A DNA stretch of 64,000 nucleotides from Ceratopteris richardii. Its lineage: Eukaryota > Streptophyta > Polypodiopsida > Polypodiales > Pteridaceae. Both the position numbers and the translations under genes were made by a program. Of this stretch, positions 55,822 through 64,000 are shown piece after piece. The stretch is taken from assembly GCA_020310875.1 (NCBI GenBank), contig CM035444.1:113144295-113208294 (forward strand), given 5' to 3'. The notes under the pieces were generated by a model. It ran no database searches and had not been told where the DNA came from. It saw nothing but the letters and a program-made list of their open reading frames with translations. Within the stretch, counting starts at the first letter, position 1, and every line of letters begins with the position of its first letter.

Positions 55822-57551
55822 ATATATGCAATCAAGAAATCTAGACATTATTTGCTTGCAAATAATTTTAAGTTATTTACAAACCATCAAGATTTACTTT
55901 ACTTGGTGAACAAACCTTCAAATGCAAGTAGATTATTCAAATGGTTTCTCTTATTAATGGAATATGATTTAGAAGTAGTTGTTTGGAAACATAAGACCCA
56001 CCTTCGAGTGGATCACATTTCACAAATCACTCTAGAGAATCCCTACAAGGAATTTCTGACAAACTTCTTGATGCATACTAGTTCGAGCTAGAAGTAGTTC
56101 CAAACTAGGTTACACAACTAGTACCCTTTTTCACATTCGGGCCCAAGAATCCAATTGTAAGGACAAAAGATGAAGAAATTTTCATGTCATAGAAATATCA
56201 CATACTTGTAGGGAGTATTTACAAGCAAAAAAACTAGGGCATCTTAGCTTGTTGTGTGGAAGAGGAAGAGCACAATAAATGGTTGCAATTAGACCATGCA
56301 GGTGCATTAGAGTGACATCACTCAAAACATAAAACCCTACAGACACTAAAGAGATTAGGTGTATGTTGGCCAATGATGGGGGAACAAGTATGTAGGTTGT
56401 TTAAGGATTTTCCAACTTGTATTAGCAGACCCCCTATTGAATACGCCACTCTATATCATGTTTCTAATTATGGATTGGAGCAGTCCTTTAGTAGACTTCC
56501 TAAGGACAAAAACATTTCCACAAGAGATGACTTTAGCACAATGAAGGAGTCTAGAGCATGAAGATCAAGACTATACACTCATTGGTAATAGTCTATAAAA
56601 GCATGAAACAGATGGATAACTAAGACTATGTGTACATGAAAGTGAAAACTTGAAGATATTACAAACTCCACACTAGTGTTGTAAGAGGACACTTTCAACC
56701 TGATCGAGTTATCAAGGTTATACTATTTTCAGGTCTTTTGTGGCCCACTCTTTATATGGATGCAGATACCTATGTGAAGAGGTGTGATACATGCCAGTGA
56801 AATCAATATCCAACCCGTAAAGAAGAGATGCCAATGAGACCCATGATGGGAAGATGTGCATTCTCCAAGTGGGTTATAGATTTCATAGGTCCTATCAACC
56901 CCCTTGCTAAAATTTCCCATGTTGAATTAATAATTATAGCGATAGACTATCTAACTAAATGGGTATAATTAAAGGCCACTAGGAAGAATTATGCACAAAC
57001 AAAAACAATATTTTTGTTTGATAATGTATTCACAAGATATGGATGATGTATAGAATTAGTGAGTGATCGAGGAACTCACTTCTTGAATGAGGTGATTGAA
57101 TATCTATTACAAGATTTCATGGTAATTCACAAAAAAATCAACACCATATCACTCATAGGCTAATGGATAAGCAGAGATTATTTACAAGATGCTATGTATT
57201 GTGTTGACTAAGCTCATAGACAACAAATGCTTTGATTAGGATAAATAGGTGCATTACACTATTTGGGCATATCGAGTGGCCTATAAAACGGTACTCAATG
57301 CCTCTAGCTTCCAAATGCTTTTTGGCCAAAATGTGGTACTTCCACTAGACTTTCTGATATCCACCCTAAAGGTTGCACAAGAGCATAAGTCGATAGGCCA
57401 TGAGCTGTCATTTAGGATAATGGAACTAGAACACTTAGGAGAAACCAAACTGAGAACAATAAGAGGAATACATGCCGCCAAGATGAGGAAAAAGGCCAAT
57501 TTTGATGCACATTGCAAAGAAAGGCTTGAAAATCGGGGACCTAATATGGGT
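55822..57551 (+). pseudogene. pol: RNase H and integrase region of element C
   Basis: RNase H resumes here (MIYAIKKSRHYLLANNFKLF, TNHQDLLYLVNKPSNASRLF, LEVVVWKHKTHLRVDHIS). Integrase follows with a zinc-binding part, KWVIDFIGPINPLAKI, LVSDRGTHFLNEVIEYLL, and the region HYTIWAYRVAYKTVLNASSF to LEHLGETKLR. It is close to element A and broken, with many breaks. Element E interrupts its C-terminal end. Confidence 0.88.
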
Positions 57552-57556
57552 ATACA

Positions 57557-57992
57557 TGTAATAAAGTAAGTCTATGATCTAAGGGTCTGGCCGTTTCAGA
57601 CAGATTTGAAATTGGACACCGTTTGGTCATCCGTGTGTATGACCAAAGATCTCGAGTTTAGACTTACTAAGAGATCTTGTGCACTTGTGAACAAGTGATC
57701 CACTTATCCTACTGGTTAAGTCTCAAGGATGTGAAGAGGAGGTCTTGGGTTCAATCCCCATGGGGGACATGGGGAGAGTATTTTGCCCAAAAAGATCTAG
57801 AGCCTTTTAGGAGCATCCACTTGAGTTAACTCGAGTTAACTGGGACACTTGGCACACATGCAGTTACATGGCCGACACATGGCTGGCTAGTATCCACCTG
57901 CCCAAGAAGGCAGTCCCCTAGAGAGAGCTATATATAGAGGAGGAGAGTCATCTCTCTAGCACATGGTGATCGTAATCCTTCTTTCTCTTGCA
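57557..57992 (+). repeat. Left LTR of element E
   Basis: 436 bp, TGTAATAAAG... to ...CTTTCTCTTGCA. B box GGTTCAATCCC at 57748-57758 is perfect, and the A box (57705-57715) has drifted. A duplicated GAGTTAACTCGAGTTAACT stretch that D lacks lies near 57820. Confidence 0.93.
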
Positions 57993-59430
57993 TTGTGAAT
58001 TTATTTCAACTTTGAAAGGAAGCTGCAAAGAAGATCCAAGCTATAGTCAAGCATGGAAAGCAGTTGAACAAGTTGAACAGATTGAAGTAAGTACTTCCGA
58101 GAGAAAGTTTAAACACTATTCTCTCCAAGATAAATATTTGCTTTATAAAGGTAAGGTTTGTGTCCCAAGTATGCCAAACATATGAAATCAAGTACTTTCC
58201 GAATGCCATGATGCTCCAAGTGCAGGACACCCTGGTATTAACCGAACCTATGAATTAGTGAACCAACATTTTTATTGGCCTAGTTTACATCGAGATGTGC
58301 AAAACTATGTATCCAAATGCCATAAATGTCAAGTCAATAAGTTTGAACAACTTAAAGTTGGAGGATTCCAGCATCCCTTGGAAATTCCCAAAGGAAAGTG
58401 GGAAAGTATTTCCATGGATTTCATTTCTGGATTACCCCGCACTCAGAAAGGCTTTGATTCAGTCTGGGTTGTAGTTGATCGATTAACTACACTTGCTCAG
58501 TTTATTCCAGCCAAGACTACTTATAAGACTCCATAAGTTGCAAAAATATTTATAAATCAACTTTATAGACTCTATGGTCTTCCAGTAGACATAGTTTTTG
58601 ATAGAGATGCTCGATTTACAAGTCATTTTTGGCGAGCAGTCTTTAGTAGACTTGAAACTAAACTAAGTTTAAGTACAGCTGAAAATCCCTAGATGGATGG
58701 ATAGACAGAGAAAATCAATCAGATTTTGGAAGACATACTCAGAGCTTATGTCACTTCCAAACAGACTGATTGGGAAGACTATCTTCCTTTAGCTGAATTT
58801 GCCTATAACAGTGCCAAGAATTCATCAACTGAATTTATTCCATTCATGTTGATGTATGGGTTCCAGCCTAGGTCTCCATATGCAATGGGATTTCAAAATG
58901 AACGAGTTCAAGCAGCTCAAGAATTCCTTCAAGACATGAAGTTTAAACTTAAGTTAGCTAAAGAAAACTTAAAGAAAGCTCAAGATCGTGCAAAGGCTTA
59001 TGCCGATCCGAAGCGAAGAGATGTTACTTTTCAGGTTGGCAACCAAATTTATCTTTGTATTCCTGAAAGATCGAAAAAGTTCAACACTGGTCAATGCGCC
59101 AAGTTGTCGCCTAGATATTGCGGTCCTTTTCCAATCACCAAGAAATTTGGTTTGTGGGCTTATGATTACAACTTCCAGATGATAGTTGGATTCATCCAGT
59201 GTTCCATGTTAGTCGACTTAGGAAGAGTCTGGCAGATTCAGATAATCTAGTTGGACAACAAGTTATACTTCCACTTCCAATAAGTGAAACAGTTCCTCAT
59301 GAACCTCAAAGAATACTTCGCACCCGAGATAAACATACAAGAAGTCACTTGTATGAAGATTGCTTAGTAAAATGGAAGGATGGAACTGAAGAAAATTCAA
59401 CATCGGAAAAAGTTTCCACAATCCAATGAC
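57993..59430 (+). pseudogene. pol: Chromovirus integrase with chromodomain, element E
   Basis: The zinc-binding part is seen (HDAPSAGHPGINRTYELVNQ, then KCHKCQVNK). The core contains ISMDFISGLPRTQKGFDSVW, VVVDRLTTLAQFIPAKTTY, VDIVFDRDARFTSHFW and ILEDILRAYVTSKQTDWEDY. The C-terminal part FHVSRLRKSL is followed by EPQRILRTRDKHTRSHLYED and CLVKWKDG, the typical chromodomain start and LVKWK strand at about 59.30-59.42 kb. Chromodomains steer integration to marked chromatin. Together with the Met-tRNA primer site of D this places the family among the chromoviruses. The region is broken. Confidence 0.88.
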
Positions 59431-59671
59431 GTTTTCCAGCTTTCAAGTTTCAAGCTGGTCCCAAATAAAGAAAGGTTTTCTACTTTCAAGTTTTAAGTGG
59501 ATAAACCTATCATGGTCTTCAAGATCTAGAATATGATAAGGTTTTTTACTTTCAAGTTCTAAGTAAATAACCTGTTTGAATAAATGCATGTTCTTCAAGT
59601 TTTAGAACATGAGGCTCGGGGGTTGCCTACAATATGTATAGCTCTAATTTTTTAGGACAAAAATATTTTCC

Positions 59672-59684
59672 AAGGGGGGAAGAA
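59672..59684 (+). promoter_or_regulatory. Polypurine tract before middle LTR of E
   Basis: AAGGGGGGAAGAA, identical to that of D and preceded by the same GGGGGTTGCCTAC phrase. Confidence 0.88.
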
Positions 59685-60145
59685 TGCAATAAAGTAAGTC
59701 TATGATCTAAGGATCCGACTGGTTCAGACAGATCTAAAATCAGACTCCATTTGGCCATCCGTATGTATGGCCAAAGATCTCAAGTCTAGACTTACTTGTA
59801 GATCATTTACTCTTGTAACCAAGTAATCCACTTAGCCTAATGGTTAAGGCTCAAGGGTGTCAAGGAGGAGGTCTTGGGTTCAAACCCCATGGGGTAGATG
59901 GGGAGAGTGTTTTCCCCAAAGAGCTCTAGAACCTTCTAGAAGCATCCACTAGAGTTAACTCTGGCTAACTGGGACACTTGGCGCACATGTAGTTACATGG
60001 CTGACACTTGGATGGTTAGTATCCACCTACCCATGCAGGCAGTCCCTTGGAGAGAGCTATATATAGAGGCATATGGTTGGGAGCAGAGTCATTCATTCAA
60101 GAGCATTTCTTGTGGCTATGTTGTTGTTTTTTGCCTGCGAATGTG
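59685..60145 (+). repeat. Middle LTR of element E
   Basis: D-family LTR, about 460 bp, more diverged than the others. It keeps a perfect A box (TAGCCTAATGG, 59833-59843), a perfect B box (GGTTCAAACCC, 59877-59887) and the TATATATA box. The right end is approximate. Confidence 0.8.
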
Positions 60146-60204
60146 TTGTCTCTTCGAAGAGATGTTTAGAGGAGCAAAAAGTTCATATTGTTCTTTTTCA
60201 TGAC

Positions 60205-60277
60205 AGCAGTCGATGAGCTTCGAACTCGAGACTTGCAATCATAGAAATGACATTGTAAACCACTAGCCCAGGCGTCT
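60205..60277 (-). repeat. Antisense tRNA-like (SINE-like) head in element E
   Basis: On the minus strand an A-box-like TGGGCTAGTGG (60260-60270) and a B-box-like AGTTCGAAGCT (60216-60226) are about 33 bases apart, as in tRNA-derived SINE heads. A weaker pair (TGGCTAAAGG and GGAATCGAGCTC) lies on the same strand at about 60370-60450. No tail or target duplication was found. Confidence 0.35.
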
Positions 60278-60499
60278 TGCGTATTAATGATTCGACGCTT
60301 TTCACATTTTATTCGTGGCCTCGTGGGTGGTATGCAGAGCAAAAGAAGACATACCTCCACATTTGAAGAGGTAAGATGCTGAGCTCGATTCCGTGACCTT
60401 GTAGAAGGAGAACATTCCTTTAGCCACGAGCACAATTCCCTTGGGTGCCGGATGGTATAGAGAGTTTAGCCACATTTTATCTTTGGCGCAGCAGATCTT

Positions 60500-62007
60500 C
60501 AAAGGATGAAAATAGTATCTCAAGATACTTCAAGATAACTTCAAGATCAAGGAAATAGAAGATACGAAGTAAGTAACTTCCAAGTTCTTCTTGAAAACAC
60601 TTCAAGATAAATTGTTATTAATTCAGAAATATTTCATAAATTTTTGAAAGAAGTTGGACTTTGATTTTGAGTTAATCTTTTCACCCAAGGATTTGATTGA
60701 CTAAGTCAAGCACCAAGTGTAACTTGATAATTCACTCTTTTGACTCAATGAAATGCAAAAGAATTGCATTCCCAGTAAGGAGTCAAAAAGATTGAATGTG
60801 ACGTGAACTTAGTCTCAAGAGAAGCATTATTTGAATACAAAACTCATCAACCGAACCTCAGTGGGTCGACACACTGATGTTGGTTACCACACTAGTATCT
60901 TTTTGGATGATGTTTTTGGATTTGCTTTGAATCTTTTTGAGAATCTAGTTTATTTCTCTTAAAAATAAAGAAAATGCTTTAATATGTTGTTGAAACAAAT
61001 CTTTGAGAAGTTAAAGTCATGAGTCATCTGGACTTTGACTCATAGCAAGTTTACGTATCTTCGAAGTTTGAACTGGTTGTACAGGGTTTTAGTTATTTCT
61101 TTCTGCTTTCCAAATCTTTTGGAATTGGCTCAGATATGGTATTTGATTGCTTTTTACAAAAGACCAGGGTTAGCCGGTTAGAACTAGATAACTAAATTGA
61201 ACATCCTAAAAAGATGTTATGTACAAGAACCTTTTCAATCTTGAGAATATAATAAGTCTAAATGGACTTATTTATTTGGGTTTGCTTCAAGTTATAGCAT
61301 AAATGATTTCCTAGAGTCCAATATACTCTCGAATAGACAAGTTAGGAATTGTTCATTAGATTGACAATTCCCAAGAACTTTCAGCTAAAGTCTTTGAGAA
61401 AAGTATCCTAAGTTGGATAACTTTCATCTTGAAATTGAGTTGGACAAGTTATAGTACGGTTGACTCAAAGAAAATGGTAAACTTTATCCTATAGTTTGTA
61501 TAGGATTTTTTAGCCCATTAGGACAAAGTAGTCCTCTAGTCGGGTGAAAAAATCAAGTAACAGTTGGATCAGAGTAAACCATTGTAAAAACATCCAAGTT
61601 AGATGTTTGGGACAACCAGACTTCAAGTTCTCCAAAACAAATTCATGTGAATCAAGAATTCTCAAAGTCTTGCAAGGGATAAGAATCGCACCTTCATTAC
61701 TAAGTCAATGCACCAGTTATGCCCAACAATGGACTAGTAAGTTGAATCCACCCAATTCACATGTTTGTGCCTAGATCGCACATCGAGAAACTGTGAATAG
61801 GCAAGGGATGTGTTTAGATCCACCCTTATTATTCTTTCACTATGTACTTTTTCCAATTCATCAAAGTGCAAAATGAGACAGTGTTTTGAATCTTTTGGGT
61901 AGGGATGCCACCACAGAGATGAGACATGCTCTTCTAGTTCTAGAACATGACCATGTTCTTCCAGTCTTAGAACATGAGGCTTGGGGGTTGCCTACAGTAT
62001 GTATATA
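60500..62007 (+). other. D-like non-coding internal region of element E
   Basis: About 1.5 kb collinear with 45.48-47.0 kb of element D, roughly 85-90% alike by eye, with no coding frame. This shared segment shows that E and D belong to one family. Confidence 0.85.
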
Positions 62008-62439
62008 GCCTATGATCCAAGGGTCTGGCCATTTCAGACAAATTTGAAATCGGACACCGTTTGGTCATCCGTGTGTATGACCAAAGATCTCAAGTTTAGA
62101 CTTAATAGGAGGTCTTGCGCTCTTGTCAAGTGATCCACTTATCCTAGTGGTTAAGTCTCAAGGATGTGAAGGAGGACGTCTTGGGTTCAATCCCCATGGG
62201 GGACATGGGGAGAGTATTTTTCCCAAAAAGATCTAGAGCTTTTAGAAGCATCCACTTGAGTTAACTCGAGTTAACTGGGACACTTGGTGCACATGCAGTT
62301 ACATGGCCGACACATGGTTGGCTAGTATCCACTTGCCCAAGAAGGTAGTCCCCTGGAGAGAGCTATATATAGAGGCATTTGTTTGGGAGGAGAGTCATCT
62401 CTCTAGCACATGGTGTTCGTAATCCTTCTTTCTCTTGCA
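62008..62439 (+). repeat. Right LTR of element E
   Basis: D-family LTR ending CTTTCTCTTGCA. B box at 62184-62194 is perfect, and the A box at 62140-62150 has drifted. It is followed by target duplication ataca and then the integrase end of C. Confidence 0.9.
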
Positions 62440-62444
62440 ATACA

Positions 62445-62521
62445 CATTGAAGTAACATGCTCAAAAACTAGAGAAACGTGGCTACAAGCCTATGATCATC
62501 AATAGGATATCAACCATTGTT
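62445..62521 (+). pseudogene. pol: Integrase C-terminal end of element C
   Basis: Codes for residues matching element A integrase (HAQKLEKRGYKPMIINRIST-like). It is continuous with 57551 once element E and one target copy are set aside. C cannot be followed beyond this point. Confidence 0.75.
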
Positions 62522-62750
62522 TGTTGATATATTTAGGTAGTAATGTGTGTGAACACACTAGGACCATCAGGGCACTTTTTTCCCTCTTTAGGAGGTTTTC
62601 CCCCCATCTTGTATATATGCCTATTGCCCTAAAGGGTTACTTATCTTTGTACATTCTAGTGGTAATACATTCACTATTGAGTGTTGTGCTCCAAGATTCT
62701 TCTTCTTCCTTGTGCTATTTGTGTGCTTCCATAGACCTCAAACTCAAACA
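62522..62750 (+). repeat. Candidate small LTR, 229 bp
   Basis: Starts TGTTGATATATTTAGG, ends CTCAAACA, has a TATATATG promoter-like stretch near 62613, and is followed by TTGATATCAGCAT, a poor match to the Met-tRNA primer site. It begins exactly where element C stops being recognisable. No partner LTR was found. Confidence 0.35.
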
Positions 62751-63420
62751 ATTGATATCAGCATAGGTCGTAGCTTCATCTAAGGCATCGTTGACACCCC
62801 TTTGGTCATCGTCTTAGAAATGCACAAAATTTTTTGAGCATACTGAGGGTGATTAGGATATCAAAACAACTTCGTTATATGGTGCCGAAATCGTGATCTG
62901 AGCTCATTTTGGCCTTCCAATGCACTATCATAGTGTTTGTGTAACTACCATAATGACTAACCCTAGTTTTGCATTCCATAGCCCAATTTCACATACCCAA
63001 CTTTTCTATTCCCATGATAACCCATTGTAGAATACTAATGTTTCAACACCCACTAGCTTGTTATCAAAACCTGTACTCATTTCCTCCACCTTTCCACTAA
63101 TATACACACCTTTCCCACCTCCTCTCCAACCACCCTTTGCTCCATTCCTAAGCACACACCACCACCCCTTTCCAATAATGTTTCATTTCTCTTCAATGTT
63201 CCGTCAACAAACCCACATGTTATTCATGGTGGGAAACTTCTTCACACATCCAACAAGGTCCATCTTATTTATCACCTCGTACTCAACCAATTTTCAAATC
63301 ATCACAATTTTTATCAAGCACCATGTGCATACCAGCACACACTACAACCATTGTATTAGTATTCACAATTGATGCCACACACACAAGCATGTTTGACCCC
63401 CTAGACGTTTCCGCTCCACT
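62751..63420. other. Unrecognised DNA
   Basis: No gene recognised. A 104-codon plus-strand frame at 63058-63372 is rich in Pro, His, Thr and Phe and has no known domain; it is probably chance. Confidence 0.45.
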
Positions 63421-64000
63421 CATGTTACCCTAGCATAATGATAACTATCAATGTGAGGAGGGTCACATCATAATTGTCAATCCAAGCAGACATGAGGGTA
63501 GTATGGTGACCATGAGCAAGTGAAAGTACAACTGTGAGTGAGAATCATGCCAACATGCATACACATACACATACACACATACAAGCTAAGAGAAAGAGAT
63601 GAACAATGGAGTCTTTTGATTACAAGATCTTCATAGGAATTTTTGTAAAAAATCCAACCTTAAAAGTGAGCTCTCTAGGTCCTTTTATAGTTATTGTCTA
63701 TTTTTGGCCTTGTTAAGATCTAGTGTCGGGCCTAGTTAAAAATTTGCCTTTCATTGGAACATCTTGAAGGTAGATGGGAAGTTCCACCTTGCCCAAACAA
63801 GGGGTTTCCACACCTCCCAATCCTATGAGATAAGATTCTATGGGATTGATGTTCAACTACAAGTGTTGGCAGTAGGATAGTCTAACTGCACTACTTGCTG
63901 CACCTGAGTCAATCAATGCTTTCACAGTCCTAGCACCCTTTCCTTGTCCTATCTCTATGGTCACAAAGGGACGTCGGTCAATGACTTGAGAAGTAGTAAT
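63421..64000 (-). mobile_element. Ty3/Gypsy element J (B/A group), LTR part and PR2 part
   Basis: The left 335 bp (63421 to about 63755) matches the LTR of element B and A in minus orientation, including the TATA region near 63685. Next to it, 63757-64000 codes for the second retropepsin-like domain on the minus strand (VIDRRPFVTIEIGQGKG, KALIDSGAASSAV, YLIGLGGVETPCLGKVELPI). The element continues past the right edge. It is broken (at least two breaks). It is a separate copy from C, which lies in the opposite direction. Confidence 0.8.

Larger units (their letters stand above)
57557..62439 (+). mobile_element. Chromovirus-type composite element E (three LTRs)
   Basis: The outer ends are LTRs of the D family (57557-57992 and 62008-62439), flanked by a perfect target duplication ataca (57552-57556 and 62440-62444). 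A third LTR (59685 to about 60145) lies in the middle. The left internal part codes for integrase with a chromodomain. The right internal part is D-like non-coding DNA. The arrangement LTR-internal-LTR-internal-LTR within one target duplication suggests recombination between family members. It is broken and the outer LTRs differ noticeably, so it is older than D. Confidence 0.85.
30640..62521 (+). mobile_element. Old Ty3/Gypsy element C (B/A group), split by elements A and E
   Basis: A plus-strand element in pieces: leader and array 30.64-31.83 kb, gag 31836-32740, reverse transcriptase 32.77-33.46 kb; then after element A, RNase H and integrase 55.82-57.55 kb; then after element E, the integrase end at 62445-62521. 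The sequence is continuous across both insertions once one copy of each target duplication is set aside. Its gag N-terminus (MNLRLGRHL) is closest to that of B. Neither LTR is recognisable. It is heavily broken (well over ten breaks) and must be older than A and E. Confidence 0.85.

Overview
The window looks like nuclear DNA of a land plant with a large, repeat-rich genome. I found no host gene, rRNA or tRNA gene. Almost everything recognisable is LTR retrotransposon, both Ty3/Gypsy and Ty1/Copia, in several generations of nested insertion. The species cannot be fixed from this sequence.

Layout from left to right. 1-4348: 5' part of a minus-strand Ty3/Gypsy element (B) with a fully open gag, a long leader holding a TCGCGA-centred repeat array, a primer-binding site and an LTR. 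4349-7480: a TG-rich microsatellite, one CACTA-like transposon end and unrecognised DNA. 7480-9150: an old minus-strand Copia remnant (I). 9173-10228: a plus-strand LTR and leader fragment with an internal tandem duplication. 10229-13142: a minus-strand Copia fragment (H) with its 5' LTR. 13143-14257: nothing recognised. 14258-30064: a plus-strand Ty3/Gypsy element (F) with an extra reading frame after integrase; its 3' LTR is split by a young, nearly whole Copia element (G, 23265-29770, target duplication gtctg).

30640-62521 is an old plus-strand Ty3/Gypsy element (C) of the same group as B. It is split by A (33462-55816, minus strand, target duplication gcatg) and by E (57557-62439, target duplication ataca). 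A is itself split by D (41178-47467, target duplication ccttc), so D lies in A, which lies in C. 62522-62750 is a small LTR candidate. 63421-64000 begins another B/A-group element (J).

Three features stand out. First, the B/A/C/J group carries a second retropepsin-like domain after integrase, in addition to the usual one before reverse transcriptase. It is followed in A by several long reading frames, the last of which runs into the LTR. Second, the LTRs of the D/E chromovirus family contain a tRNA-like Pol III promoter (A box, B box, downstream T-run). Third, the long leaders of B, A and C each hold a tandem array at the same place, built on different but related palindromic cores. By-eye LTR comparison gives the order of insertion: F (about 6% LTR difference) is older than A (about 1.4%), then D (about 0.7%), then G (about 0.1%). 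C is older than A and E, which interrupt it.
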